Of a stretch of 64,000 nt of DNA, positions 8,355-18,040 are shown piece after piece. The stretch's first letter is position 1. Every line of letters begins with the position of its first letter. The notes below the pieces were generated by a model. The model was not told the DNA's origin, searched no databases, and was given only the letters and a program-made list of their open reading frames with translations. The translations under genes and the position numbers were made by a program. The DNA comes from Bacteroidales bacterium (GTDB taxonomy: Bacteria; Bacteroidota; Bacteroidia; Bacteroidales; ML635J-15), in the NCBI GenBank assembly GCA_003249955.1, contig QKHS01000012.1, positions 186,001 through 250,000 on the forward strand. Direction: 5' to 3'.

Positions 8355-10085
8355 ATGGATTATATTGGATTAAGCGAACAGGAAATTATCAGGAGAGAAG
8401 CTTTAACTGAAATAAAAAAATTGGGAATTGATCCTTACCCGGCTGCAGAATATCCGGTTAGTATATATACGAAAGAAATTCTTGAGAAATTTGATGATGC
8501 AAATTTACCCGAAGAACTTAAAACGGTGTGTCTTGCAGGTCGCATTATGTCACGCAGAATTATGGGTAATGCATCTTTTGCCGAGTTACAGGACAGCAAG
8601 GGGCGTATTCAGTTGTATTTTAAACGCGATGATATTTGTCCTGACGAAGATAAAACAATGTACAATGTTGTTTTTAAAAAGTTGCTGGACATAGGTGATA
8701 TTATCGGTGTTAAAGGATTTGCATTCCGTACCCAGATGGGAGAAATTTCTGTTCATGTTACGGAATATGTAATATTGAGCAAATCTTTGCATCCGCTACC
8801 TATTGTAAAAGAAAAGGACGGACAGGTGTTTGATGCCGTTACCGACATGGAAATGCGTTATCGCCAGCGTTATGTTGACCTGATTGTAAATCCTCAGGTT
8901 AAGGACACTTTTATTAAAAGAACCAAAATTATTAATACTATGCGTCAGTTTTTCAACGAACAGGGATATCTGGAAGTTGAAACTCCTATATTGCAGTCTA
9001 TCCCGGGTGGAGCAGCAGCTCGTCCGTTTATAACTCATCACAATGCATTAAATATTCCTTTGTATCTGCGTATTGCAAATGAGCTTTATCTTAAAAGACT
9101 TATTGTAGGCGGATTTGAAGGCGTTTATGAGTTTGCAAAGGATTTTCGTAACGAAGGTATGGACCGCACTCATAACCCGGAATTTACAGTTCTCGAAATT
9201 TATGTTGCTTATAAAGACTATAAATGGATGATGAACTTTACCGAGGAAATGATTGAACGCGTTGCTCTGGCTTTGCACGGAACTACAAAAGTACAACTCG
9301 GAGACAGGGAAATTGACTTTAAACGTCCGTTTAAAAGAGTTACCATGTATGATGCAATTAAAGAACATACAGGTTACGATATCTCGGATAAAAATGAAAC
9401 AGAACTCCGCGAAATATGCAATGCCCTTGGCCTGGAAACAGATGCTGCAATGGGGAAAGGAAAGCTTATTGACACTATATTCGGAGAAAAATGCGAACAT
9501 CATTATGTTCAGCCGACTTTCATTATTGATTATCCGGTTGAAATGTCTCCGCTTACTAAAAAACACCGCTCGGTACAAGGCCTTACCGAAAGATTTGAAC
9601 TTATGGTTAACGGAAAAGAGCTTGCAAATGCATATTCGGAACTTAATGATCCTATTGATCAGCGTGAACGTTTCGAAGAGCAGATGAAACTGTCGGAGAA
9701 AGGAGATGATGAAGCTATGTTTATCGATCAGGATTTCCTTCGTGCACTGGAATATGCTATGCCACCCAACTCAGGTATGGGAATAGGTATTGACAGGCTT
9801 ACAATGTTTATGACCAATTCGCCTTCTATTCAGGATGTTCTTTTCTTCCCTCAGATGAGACCTGAGAAAAAAGCCGATGCTGTTGACGAAAAGATTTTTA
9901 CAGACTTGGGCATAGATGAAGAATGGGCTAAAGTTTTGCAAAAAGCAGGATTTACTACTCTTAAACAGTTAAAAGAAGCTAATCCCGGCAAGTTGCACCA
10001 GATATTATGCGGATGGAATAAAAAGCATAAACTGGGATTGCAGAATCCAACTCCCGAACAGGTTACAGCATGGACTAAAGCTTAA
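8355..10085 (+). CDS. lysS: Lysyl-tRNA synthetase, class II
   Basis: LysS charges tRNA-Lys. The 576-residue product has the N-terminal OB-fold anticodon-binding domain ([20 protein letters not shown]), then the class II core: motif 1 region ending [20 protein letters not shown], motif 2 [15 protein letters not shown], and motif 3 [11 protein letters not shown] followed by the usual [10 protein letters not shown] near residue 500. About 70 extra residues follow, with a helix-hairpin-helix-like segment ([20 protein letters not shown]). I have seen such a tail in Bacteroidota enzymes; its role is unclear. The stop overlaps the next ATG (TAATG), so the antiporter gene is coupled. Confidence 0.96.
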   Translation: MDYIGLSEQEIIRREALTEIKKLGIDPYPAAEYPVSIYTKEILEKFDDANLPEELKTVCLAGRIMSRRIMGNASFAELQDSKGRIQLYFKRDDICPDEDKTMYNVVFKKLLDIGDIIGVKGFAFRTQMGEISVHVTEYVILSKSLHPLPIVKEKDGQVFDAVTDMEMRYRQRYVDLIVNPQVKDTFIKRTKIINTMRQFFNEQGYLEVETPILQSIPGGAAARPFITHHNALNIPLYLRIANELYLKRLIVGGFEGVYEFAKDFRNEGMDRTHNPEFTVLEIYVAYKDYKWMMNFTEEMIERVALALHGTTKVQLGDREIDFKRPFKRVTMYDAIKEHTGYDISDKNETELREICNALGLETDAAMGKGKLIDTIFGEKCEHHYVQPTFIIDYPVEMSPLTKKHRSVQGLTERFELMVNGKELANAYSELNDPIDQRERFEEQMKLSEKGDDEAMFIDQDFLRALEYAMPPNSGMGIGIDRLTMFMTNSPSIQDVLFFPQMRPEKKADAVDEKIFTDLGIDEEWAKVLQKAGFTTLKQLKEANPGKLHQILCGWNKKHKLGLQNPTPEQVTAWTKA

Positions 10086-12040
10086 TGAATATCGCAAAAA
10101 AGATAGCTTTTTTACTTTTATCGTTTCTGCTATGTACTGTAGTGGCAAATGCGGAAGTCAACAGGGTAAAATCTGTTGAGATTGATCCGGGGCTGGCTGT
10201 GGTTGAAGGTATGAGTACTGATGTGCGTCTTATTGCACTTGACAGCCTGGGCGAAAAAACAAATATTAATTGCTTTTCAAGCGTAAGAATAAACAACAAA
10301 AAAGTTGATTTATACTTTGTTGACGGAGTTGCGGATTTTGAATACGTTTTTTCTGAAAAATCGGAGCTGATTATTGAATGCGACCAGATAAAATCTGCAA
10401 AAACGATTAATCCTGTTCCGTTATGGCTGTCTGTTATTCCTCCTTTAATAGCGATTTTATGTGCTTTGATTTTTAAAGAAGTATTTTCGGCATTGTTTCT
10501 AGGAATATTCAGCGGGGCATTTATTCTTTGGATTTATTCAGGGGCAGGAGTGTTTGCCGCATTTTTCAAAGCGATATTTTCAATATTCGACACATATGTT
10601 ATCAGCGCACTTTCCGAAAGTTCCCATGTCTCCATTATTATCTTTTCCATGCTTATAGGAGGAACAGTTCATATCATAACAAAGAACGGCGGAATGCAGG
10701 GAGTGATAAATTTTCTGGCAAAATATGCGCGTTCTCCCCGGTCGGGACAGTTGGTAACATGGATGCTGGGAATAATGGTGTTTTTCGATGATTATGCCAA
10801 TACTCTGGTAGTAGGTAATACTATGAGGCCGGTAACGGATAAACTCAGAATTTCAAGAGAAAAACTGGCTTATATTGTTGACAGCACTGCGGCACCTGTA
10901 GCTGCAATTGCCTTTGTTACGACGTGGATAGGAGCAGAGCTTAGTTATATTCAGGCATCTCTGGTAAGACTTGATCTGGAAGTAAGTGCATATAATGTTT
11001 TCTTTTCGAGTTTAAAATATGCCTTTTATCCTGTTGTTACTCTTGTTTTTGTTTTTATGCTGATATATTCCAAAAAGGATTACGGTGCAATGTATAAGGC
11101 AGAGATGAGAGCCAGAGAAAAGGGAGTTACAGCATCCAGTCAGGAACAGAAAATTGAACATGAATTAAAAGAATTTGAAAGCCCCGAGAATGTAAAGGCA
11201 CGGGCATATAACGCACTTATTCCTGTCGGGATAATTGTTTTCGGGACAATTGCCGGACTTATATACACAGGCTGGGACAGTTCAATCTGGCATAACCAGT
11301 CTTTGGGATTGCTGAAAAGAATTTCAGGAATTATAGGCAATTCGGATTCTTATTTATCTTTGATCTGGGCTTCTGCCGGAGGACTTATTTCAGCTTTTAT
11401 ACTTACCATTACACAAAAGAAATTATCTTTAAAAGATACTGCCGACAGTATGCTTTCGGGCTTTAAGTCAATGCTTACGGCTATACTTATCTTAACACTT
11501 GCCTGGTCTCTGGCAGGGCTTATTTCGGATATGCACACTGCCGATTTTATTACAAAAGTTATAAGCTCTACAAGTATGAGTCCGGTATTTTTGCCGTTTA
11601 TTACTTTTATAGTGTCGGGACTTATTGCATTTAGTACAGGATCTTCCTGGGGAACTATGGCGATAATGTATCCGTTGATTTTGCCGGCGACCTGGCTGTT
11701 ATGCAAAGATTTCGGGATGGGACATGAGCAATCACTGGCAGTATTTTCACATGTTGTTTCCACTGTTATTGCCGGTTCTGTTTTCGGAGACCATTGTTCG
11801 CCTATTTCAGACACAACAATTCTCAGTTCGCTGGCATCATCATGTAACCACATTCAGCATGTCAGAACGCAAATGCCTTATGCACTTACTGTAGCGTTGG
11901 TTTGTCTGGCATTCGGAACCTTACCCGTGTCTTTAGGCCTGAGTGTATGGATTGTTTTCCCCCTTCTGATAGGTGTGGTCTGGTTTGTGATTAAATTTTT
12001 CGGGAAGAAAATACCCGATTTTGTAAACAATGATGAATAA
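10085..12040 (+). CDS. Na+/H+ antiporter, NhaC family, with N-terminal exported domain
   Basis: The 651-residue product begins with a signal-like helix ([23 protein letters not shown]), then about 90 residues of predicted extracytoplasmic beta domain, before a multi-pass membrane region from residue 115 onward. The conserved NhaC-type segments are present: TWMLGIMVFFDDYANTLVVG, DSTAAPVAAIAFVTTWIGAE, FSTGSSWGTMAIMYPL and GSVFGDHCSPISDTTILSS. NhaC exchangers couple Na+ and H+ across the inner membrane. This fits the Na+ energetics of the decarboxylase operon at 39-44 kb, although that link is inference. The start overlaps the lysS stop. Confidence 0.88.
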   Translation: MNIAKKIAFLLLSFLLCTVVANAEVNRVKSVEIDPGLAVVEGMSTDVRLIALDSLGEKTNINCFSSVRINNKKVDLYFVDGVADFEYVFSEKSELIIECDQIKSAKTINPVPLWLSVIPPLIAILCALIFKEVFSALFLGIFSGAFILWIYSGAGVFAAFFKAIFSIFDTYVISALSESSHVSIIIFSMLIGGTVHIITKNGGMQGVINFLAKYARSPRSGQLVTWMLGIMVFFDDYANTLVVGNTMRPVTDKLRISREKLAYIVDSTAAPVAAIAFVTTWIGAELSYIQASLVRLDLEVSAYNVFFSSLKYAFYPVVTLVFVFMLIYSKKDYGAMYKAEMRAREKGVTASSQEQKIEHELKEFESPENVKARAYNALIPVGIIVFGTIAGLIYTGWDSSIWHNQSLGLLKRISGIIGNSDSYLSLIWASAGGLISAFILTITQKKLSLKDTADSMLSGFKSMLTAILILTLAWSLAGLISDMHTADFITKVISSTSMSPVFLPFITFIVSGLIAFSTGSSWGTMAIMYPLILPATWLLCKDFGMGHEQSLAVFSHVVSTVIAGSVFGDHCSPISDTTILSSLASSCNHIQHVRTQMPYALTVALVCLAFGTLPVSLGLSVWIVFPLLIGVVWFVIKFFGKKIPDFVNNDE

Positions 12041-12056
12041 TAAATGTTATTAAGAC

Positions 12057-12278
12057 ATGAATTTTGCAACTTTAATATTGGCAGTCGTAATTATCGCTTT
12101 AGTGGTACTCGGCCTGGGTGTGGGGATTTTCTTTTCAAAAAAGAAATCATTCCCGGAAGGATCAATCAGTAAAAATAAAGATATGCAGCGTCTTAATATA
12201 ACCTGTGCAAAGCATGACGAACTTCATGCATGCGGTATTGACGGCGGATGCTGTGGCGGAGCAAATCATGAGGAATAG
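12057..12278 (+). CDS. Small membrane protein with cysteine-rich tail (NqrM-like architecture)
   Basis: The 73-residue product has one transmembrane helix (about residues 4-25), a basic stop-transfer patch (SKKKSFP), and a tail with four cysteines, including CAKHDELHACGIDGGCC. A single helix plus cytoplasmic Cys cluster resembles NqrM, the Fe-delivery factor of Na+-NQR, and a small Bacteroidota membrane family found near ApbE. I recognise only the architecture, not a definite orthologue. It starts 16 bp after the antiporter gene and is probably co-transcribed with it. Confidence 0.65.
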   Translation: MNFATLILAVVIIALVVLGLGVGIFFSKKKSFPEGSISKNKDMQRLNITCAKHDELHACGIDGGCCGGANHEE

Positions 12279-12978
12279 CCGGAGAGGGCTCTCTGGAAAT
12301 AGTAATCATTTAGCCTTAAAGGACAATTTTATAATTGTTTTTGTAGTTGGGAACTGTGATCCATAATCTGTAATCTGTGGTCGGTAATCGGGGTAGTATG
12401 CAGTTGCAAACGCGTTTACTGTATTGTGATCTGTTAACAATGAGTTAGTTAGCTGCTTCGCAGGTTTACCTCCTGATCTGGCCTGCAGTTTTGCCTTTGG
12501 CATTGTCCTCCGGGCTACGATTCCATGGATTGTCGGCATCGCTTTTCTGAATATTCATAGCTATGTTTTTTTATTTAACGCAGGAAGAATCTTCTCCGGA
12601 AATTTTGCCTGATCCATTATATTACATTTTGAGGACTCACTTATTTAAAAATGAAGTTGGTGTTTGGTATATTCAAAAGACTATCAAGCTGTGCTAATAG
12701 CAACATGATCGCTTTACGGCAAATGAAAATTATAAGATAAAAAACTTTTAATAGTTTGTGTTTATAGAAATTATTAAATGCTTTCACTTAAAAAATGTAT
12801 TTTATCTCGTGAAATAAAAATATTATATATATTTGAAAAATATTAATTCTGGGAATTGAAAAAGAGTAATTAATATGAAAGATAGTGAAAGCTTTAACTA
12901 ATTGAAAAATAACCGGCATTGTGGTGGTTATACAATCGTTGTGCCTCATGCTGAAAAAAACGAAATAAAACAAATAAT
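12279..12978. other. 700-bp gene-free region with repeat fragments
   Basis: I see no credible gene. At 12279-12296 there is a short hairpin (CCGGAGAG/CTCTCTGG) without a U-run. At 12656-12679 a 24-base stretch matches 20827-20850 at 21 of 24 positions. At 12716-12730 CGGCAAATGAAAAT resembles an internal sequence of the mobile elements at 8067 and 25141. The region marks the transition from core genes to the accessory block. Just before the next gene, CGTTGTGCC then AAAAAAACGAAA (12938-12965) resembles the right end of the structured element at 14605-14740. Confidence 0.5.
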
Positions 12979-14100
12979 ATGGAACAAGAAGAAGTATACC
13001 CATTTGATGAGAGTTTAAAAAAAGAAGAAGACATCGCTTCATGGGAGGATGACCATGCTGAAGTTCCTCCAACTGATATAGTTGCGTATAATGAGCTTAG
13101 GTCTTGCGCTGATATTGTTAGAATGTATAAAAATGGACAACTAACAATTCAACCAGACTTCCAAAGGGATGTTGTTTGGAAAAAGCCGGAACAAACAAGA
13201 TTTATTGATTCTTTAATTAAGCAACTGCCAATTCCAAGCATGTGTATTAGTTTCGACTTTAATACCAATGAAAGACTTGTAATTGACGGTCTTCAAAGAA
13301 TATCAACAATTATCAATTTTCTTACTAATGATGAGTATCAGCTTTCCGAGTTAGAAGATATTGACCCAAAAATATCTGGGAAAACTGTATCAAATATCAA
13401 ATCCAAGAATAAAACAATTTATGACAGAGTTGAAAATCTGACAATACCAATTACTGTATTAAGATGTGATTATGAGAAAAAAACTCACATGGATTATCTT
13501 TTTACAATTTTCCATAGATTAAATTCTGGTGGGTCAAAACTTAATAATCAGGAAATTAGAAATTGCATTTACAATGGAAAGTTTAATACTTTTTTAAAGA
13601 GTACTGTTAAATATCCTATTTACAAAAAATTATTCAACATTGACGATGACAAAACATATCGTTTTGCTTTTGAAGAATTAAACTTACGATATTTTGCTTT
13701 TTCAGACCGCCTTGATAGTTACAATGGAAGATTAGCAAAGTTTTTAAATGATTATATGTATGATAAAGAGAAGAATCCGAAACTTCCAAAGATTACAGAC
13801 AGGGAAATTGAGGAAAAACGTAAGGTGTTTCAGAAAGCAATTGACCTGACATATAACAAAGTTTTTGAAAACAAAAGCATTGAAAACCTTAGCAAGGCTG
13901 TAATTGAAGCGGTTCTAATTGGCGTTGGTAAAAACCTCAATTATATTGACTCAATTTCAGGCGAAGAATCCCAACAACTTTTCCATAACTTAAAAAATGA
14001 CCCACTTTTTTCTCCGGAAAGTTTAAAAGAGGGATTATCACAAAAGGGAAAGGTTACAAATCGAATTAATCGTGCAATAGAAATCTTCGCCGGCAATTGA
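12979..14100 (+). CDS. DUF262 (GmrS/ParB-like) domain protein
   Basis: The 373-residue protein carries the DUF262 signature: PDFQRDVVW at residues 59-67 and VIDGLQRISTIINFL around 101-115, the DGQQR-type nucleotide-binding or hydrolysis motif, followed by FHRLNSGGSKLNNQEIRN near residue 178. DUF262 is the N-terminal half of the type IV restriction enzyme GmrSD and also occurs alone, paired with HEPN proteins. It lacks the C-terminal DUF1524 HNH domain, so it is not a complete GmrSD. The HEPN gene begins one base after its stop, indicating an operon. The role as a defence or toxin-antitoxin partner is inferred from family and context. Confidence 0.88.
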   Translation: MEQEEVYPFDESLKKEEDIASWEDDHAEVPPTDIVAYNELRSCADIVRMYKNGQLTIQPDFQRDVVWKKPEQTRFIDSLIKQLPIPSMCISFDFNTNERLVIDGLQRISTIINFLTNDEYQLSELEDIDPKISGKTVSNIKSKNKTIYDRVENLTIPITVLRCDYEKKTHMDYLFTIFHRLNSGGSKLNNQEIRNCIYNGKFNTFLKSTVKYPIYKKLFNIDDDKTYRFAFEELNLRYFAFSDRLDSYNGRLAKFLNDYMYDKEKNPKLPKITDREIEEKRKVFQKAIDLTYNKVFENKSIENLSKAVIEAVLIGVGKNLNYIDSISGEESQQLFHNLKNDPLFSPESLKEGLSQKGKVTNRINRAIEIFAGN

Positions 14101-14101
14101 T

Positions 14102-14596
14102 ATGGTTGTAAAAAAATACATATTAAGTAACATCAAGAAACTTGACCAACTTTACAATTCTTCTCCAACTGTAGAAGCCACGTATTATTCAAAACTAGCC
14201 ATTATTGAACTCTGTGGATGGATAGAATTTTCAATGGATAATATTGTTGAATATTTTGCAAATGAGCATATTAAAACTCAACCTTTCAAGGACAGCTTCA
14301 AATCATTGAAAGATAAGAACTATGGGTTCGATTACAAACAGAATTTCAGAAAAATGCTTAGTCAAACAATTGGCATGCATAATATGGAAAAGTTAGAATT
14401 AACCATAAATAGGACTGGAAATGTAAATATTTTGGATGCAACACTTAATAACTTGAAAAACCTCAGAAATGATGCAGCTCATACTTATATTGACACAACC
14501 AAAACCTATCAAGCCCCATCAGTTACAAAATCGCAGCTTGAGTTAATCTATCCTATTTTAAAGGATTTTAGTAAAGAAATTAAAAAGATAAAATAA
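14102..14596 (+). CDS. HEPN-domain protein (MAE_28990/MAE_18760-like), predicted RNase
   Basis: The 164-residue all-helical protein contains LRNDAAHTYID: arginine 122 and histidine 127 form the R-x4-H motif of catalytic HEPN ribonucleases. The upstream segment YYSKLAIIELCGWIEFSMDNIV matches the first long helices of HEPN families that are genetically linked to DUF262. The start follows the DUF262 stop by one base. I infer an RNA-cleaving effector whose activity is controlled by the DUF262 partner; substrate and trigger are unknown. The gene is followed by a structured, GC-richer intergenic element. Confidence 0.75.
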   Translation: MVVKKYILSNIKKLDQLYNSSPTVEATYYSKLAIIELCGWIEFSMDNIVEYFANEHIKTQPFKDSFKSLKDKNYGFDYKQNFRKMLSQTIGMHNMEKLELTINRTGNVNILDATLNNLKNLRNDAAHTYIDTTKTYQAPSVTKSQLELIYPILKDFSKEIKKIK

Positions 14597-14604
14597 AGCA
14601 CGAA

Positions 14605-14740
14605 GGCATAACAATGTACATATTGCAGGGCGGAGTTCGGTGGTACGCCAACTGCGGATTCTCGTTTCGCAGTTCCGTGTTCTCTGGACAGGAACGCTCT
14701 TCGAAATCTGCCCCGACAACATGTACCAACCGTTACCGCC
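14605..14740. repeat. Structured inverted-repeat element, attC-like
   Basis: The left arm (14605-14634) contains TAAC, TACATATTG and GGGCGGA. The right arm (14707-14740) read in reverse contains TAAC, TACATGTTG and GGGGCAGA in the same order. Between the arms are two smaller hairpins: AACTGCG/CGCAGTT and GTTCC...GGAAC. The layout of imperfect long arms ending in AAC/GTT with internal hairpins resembles integron attC recombination sites, though the core does not match GTTRRRY exactly. It lies between the HEPN gene and the MoxR gene. Confidence 0.5.
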
Positions 14741-14792
14741 AAGCATAAAAAACGAAAGAACGAGCATACCATATAAATGAGAATATTTAGAT

Positions 14793-16355
14793 ATGACAAT
14801 AAAACTAAAAATAACCGAATTACTCAAACGACTAAATGACGGTGTAATTGAGAAAGAAGAAGTAATCGCATTATCATTACTTTCTTCTGTTGCTGGAGAA
14901 AGTATTTTTCTCTTGGGAGCACCTGGAGTAGCAAAGTCCTTAATTGCAAGACGACTTAAATACGCATACAAAGAAGGCAGTTCATTTGAGTATCTAATGA
15001 ACCGTTTCAGCACACCAGACGAAATATTTGGCCCCGTTTCTATTTCACAGCTAAAAGACCACGACAAATACGAAAGAATCGTAAAAAACTACTTACCAAC
15101 AGCTACAGTGGTATTCCTTGACGAAATATGGAAAGCTGGACCTTCAATACAAAACGCGTTATTAACTGTTCTTAACGAAAAAATATACCGCAACGGAGAG
15201 CAAGAAATTCAAGTGCCTATGAAAGCACTTGTCTCCGCCTCAAATGAATTGCCAAGTAAAGGAGAAGGACTTGAAGCACTGTGGGACAGATTTCTTGTTC
15301 GTTTAATTGTTGACGGAGTTAAAGACAAACAGAGTTTCAATGAAATGATTTCAAAGACATTGAATTCATATAGTGACACCATTGGTGAAGCATTGAAAAT
15401 CTCTGATGATGAATACAAGAAATGGAATAAACAAATTGATGAGATTGGAATTCCCGAAAATGTATTCAATGTAATTCACGTCATCAGGGGTTTCATTGAC
15501 CAACATAATCAACGAGAAGAAAACAAACAAAATCCGATTTACATTTCAGACCGTAGGTGGAGAAAAATTGTAAGACTTCTTCGCACTTCAGCATTTCTTA
15601 ATGATAGAAAAGCGGTGGATTTAATGGATTGCTTTTTAATTAAAGATTGTCTTTGGAATGAAACAGAACAATTACAAGCTGTTTCACAATTTGTAAGAGA
15701 TGCTATCCAAAAGCACGGATATTCTTTAAAGTTCAATTTCAAAGGGCTAAAAGATGAATTGGATGAATTTAAAACTGAAATCAAAGAAGAAACTAAATTT
15801 GAGAAAGACACAAGAGTAGAAGTTTTAGCAAATGCAAGAAGTGGTTATTATGAAATAGTAGGAATGAACCAGTATAGCAACCTAATAAGTCAATCAGATT
15901 TTAAAGCACTTACAAACACAAATCAAAGAATCTATTTGCATTATTGGGAATCTGGATGGCAGCAAGTTAGGCAATACCAAGTCCATAACATTAGAAAGGG
16001 GAACTCAAAAAATAGCATTTTCATAAACGACCAAGAACACCAGCTTAAAACAAAAGTAACAGGAGAAAAACGCCAAATCACAAAAAAGCCACACAAAAAA
16101 GTTGAAGAAGATTGGGACAAAAGGGTTATACAATACCTTGAAGTCACAAACAAGCAAAAAGAAGAACTTGAAGCATATAGAACTAAGGACTTACAACATT
16201 TGAGAACCAATCTCTTTGTTAATCCTGAATTAGCCAATATTGTAGAAAGCCACTTAACAGAAACAAGAAAAGAAATTGAAAAATTTGAAATTGAAATCCG
16301 AAAAATTCAAAATGATTACAAAAAATTGAAAGACGAAGAAATTTTAATTCAGTAA
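14793..16355 (+). CDS. ravA: MoxR-family AAA+ ATPase, RavA-like
   Basis: The 520-residue protein has a Walker A GAPGVAKS (42-49), a Walker B VVFLDE (106-111), a sensor region ALVSASNELP and an arginine-finger segment ALWDRFLVR, all within the N-terminal 170 residues. The start is like E. coli RavA (MoxR subfamily). The C-terminal half is helical, then beta-rich (RNSKNSIF-like), then a coiled coil rich in Lys/Glu, comparable to the RavA discoidal/LARA region. Its stop overlaps the VWA gene start (TAATG). RavA-ViaA is a hexameric ATPase plus VWA partner acting on membrane or metal-containing complexes; here its position beside DUF262-HEPN suggests an accessory or defence version. Confidence 0.82.
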   Translation: MTIKLKITELLKRLNDGVIEKEEVIALSLLSSVAGESIFLLGAPGVAKSLIARRLKYAYKEGSSFEYLMNRFSTPDEIFGPVSISQLKDHDKYERIVKNYLPTATVVFLDEIWKAGPSIQNALLTVLNEKIYRNGEQEIQVPMKALVSASNELPSKGEGLEALWDRFLVRLIVDGVKDKQSFNEMISKTLNSYSDTIGEALKISDDEYKKWNKQIDEIGIPENVFNVIHVIRGFIDQHNQREENKQNPIYISDRRWRKIVRLLRTSAFLNDRKAVDLMDCFLIKDCLWNETEQLQAVSQFVRDAIQKHGYSLKFNFKGLKDELDEFKTEIKEETKFEKDTRVEVLANARSGYYEIVGMNQYSNLISQSDFKALTNTNQRIYLHYWESGWQQVRQYQVHNIRKGNSKNSIFINDQEHQLKTKVTGEKRQITKKPHKKVEEDWDKRVIQYLEVTNKQKEELEAYRTKDLQHLRTNLFVNPELANIVESHLTETRKEIEKFEIEIRKIQNDYKKLKDEEILIQ

Positions 16356-17947
16356 TGGACAAAGATACTTTTGATAGATTTATTCATTTCGGTGCAATTG
16401 GCGATAAAAAGTCAAGAGAACAAATTGCTAATGCAATTTATTCACAACTGCAAAAGAAATCAGAAAGCGGCATTGGCGAAGCCAATGCTAATACTGATAA
16501 TTTTGCTGCTTCTATTGATGAAATTCTCTCTAATTCCACAATGAAAGAATTGTGTACAAAAGACCCAGAACTTGCTGAAAAAGTAACGCAAGAAATTCTT
16601 GACTTTGTAAACAAGACGAAGAAACAATTAAACAAAACGCAAAGTCCATTTGAAAACGAAATAGAGTTAAAGCAAGAATTTGAGCAAAGCAAAAAATCTG
16701 AATTTAAAAATAAGTGGGAGAAAGTAAATAAAGTCATTAAGAACAACTATGACAAAAAGGAATTTGATGTTACTTTTTATGACAAGGAATTCACCAAAAG
16801 TTTGGATGAAAAAATTAAAAGCGATAAAAACAAGCCAAGTTTTGAAAGTGTAAAAGAGCACTTCAATGAAAAATGGGACGAATTGCTTTACAAGAAACAA
16901 ACTAAATGGGAACTTGAGCAAATAGAAGCGGAACGGAAGAAGTTCTGTGAAGAATTATACAAGCGTATAGATGAACTAAAAAAACTTAAAGAAGCACTTG
17001 AGCCATTTACCAAAGAATTAGGACGGCTTTGGGATATGAGCAAAGGAAATTGGCAACGTGTAAATCTTGATATTTTAAAACGGTATGCTGAACTTTTGCA
17101 GAGAGACAAATTATTAAAAGAACTTGCCGAAATGCTTGGCAAAATGCGGCAAGCTGAAAAGGAGTTTGAAGAAGAACTTTTTGCAAACATTCAATTGAAA
17201 ACTGAATGGAAAGTGGAGCATGCCAGCAAAGCGGACTTAATCGGCATTCAAGAAAGCGATGATTTAAGCAGTTTACTACCGTCTGAAACTGCTTTACTAG
17301 CTGACGAAACGATGCAATCAGTTTTCTTTAAAAAGTTTGCTGAAAAGAAACTGCAAACCTTCGAGTATCAGGCAAAAATGCTTTCATACCGAGAAGAAGA
17401 ATTTCAGGATAAACGACAAAAGGGAAAAGAAGAAGCTAAGGGGCCTTTTATCATTTGCGTTGATACAAGCGGTTCAATGCACGGAACACCAGAGACTGTT
17501 GCTAAAACACTATGTTTCGCCATTTTGAAAATTGCCATTCGGGACAATCGAAAATGCTATCTCATTTCATTTTCGACAGGTATTGAAACGCTTAACCTGA
17601 CAGATTTGAAAAACTCTTTGGATAAAATCATTTCTTTTCTTTCGATGAGTTTTCACGGTGGCACAGACGCAACACCTGCTATGAGAGAAGCACTTAGAAT
17701 GTTAACAACACAAGACTACAAAAAGGCAGACGTGATAATGGTTTCCGACTTTGTAATGTCTGCATTTGACAAAACAACTCAAAACCAGATAAAGACTGCA
17801 AAGAACAACAAAACAAAATTCCATAGTTTGGTAATTGGTAACAGCCAAAATCCTGCGACAATTAAGGACTTTGACAGTAATTGGTTTTACGACTTGAACA
17901 ACCCCAACAGTGTATTGACACTAATAAAAAACGTAAATGAAATATGA
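16355..17947 (+). CDS. viaA: VWA-domain protein, ViaA-like
   Basis: The 530-residue protein has a long charged helical N-terminal region (about 350 residues, very rich in Lys and Glu) and a C-terminal von Willebrand A domain. The MIDAS metal site is complete: VDTSGSM starting at Asp near 370, GGTDATPA for the conserved Thr/Asp, and VIMVSDFVM. This order and length match ViaA, the partner of RavA. The gene starts in the stop codon of the MoxR gene, so the two are certainly co-translated. A scar-like structured element follows the stop after about 17 bases. Confidence 0.85.
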   Translation: MDKDTFDRFIHFGAIGDKKSREQIANAIYSQLQKKSESGIGEANANTDNFAASIDEILSNSTMKELCTKDPELAEKVTQEILDFVNKTKKQLNKTQSPFENEIELKQEFEQSKKSEFKNKWEKVNKVIKNNYDKKEFDVTFYDKEFTKSLDEKIKSDKNKPSFESVKEHFNEKWDELLYKKQTKWELEQIEAERKKFCEELYKRIDELKKLKEALEPFTKELGRLWDMSKGNWQRVNLDILKRYAELLQRDKLLKELAEMLGKMRQAEKEFEEELFANIQLKTEWKVEHASKADLIGIQESDDLSSLLPSETALLADETMQSVFFKKFAEKKLQTFEYQAKMLSYREEEFQDKRQKGKEEAKGPFIICVDTSGSMHGTPETVAKTLCFAILKIAIRDNRKCYLISFSTGIETLNLTDLKNSLDKIISFLSMSFHGGTDATPAMREALRMLTTQDYKKADVIMVSDFVMSAFDKTTQNQIKTAKNNKTKFHSLVIGNSQNPATIKDFDSNWFYDLNNPNSVLTLIKNVNEI

Positions 17948-17963
17948 AGAAAGAATGCTAGGC

Positions 17964-18040
17964 GCTAATTGAGTAGACCGCCCCATCAGATAAACTGACG
18001 GGGAGAGCCCTTCGGTTTCCTCAGGAACCACCTCTCACAG
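17964..18040 (-). repeat. Structured scar resembling a group II intron fragment
   Basis: Read on the minus strand it runs CTGTGAGAGG, a GC-rich hairpin (CCCCGTCAG...CTGATGGGG on that strand), then GGTCTACTCAATTAGC. Group II introns carry a comparable GTGAGAGG-hairpin-CTACTCGA segment, recalled from family knowledge. The first 21 bases (17964-17984) match 23627-23647 at 18 positions. No reverse transcriptase ORF is present. The rest of 17948-18347 shows no gene. Confidence 0.4.

Noticed and set aside
9048-9578. 176-codon open frame antisense to lysS
   Set aside because: It lies wholly inside a highly conserved gene and its translation has shadow-type composition rich in Phe, Cys and Asn.
11350-11853. 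167-codon open frame antisense to the antiporter gene
   Set aside because: It is antisense to conserved NhaC motifs and has no independent support.
12306-12539. 77-codon open frame on the minus strand in the spacer after the antiporter genes
   Set aside because: Composition is irregular, with no family resemblance, no ribosome-binding context, and it overlaps repeat fragments; it looks like translated repeat DNA.
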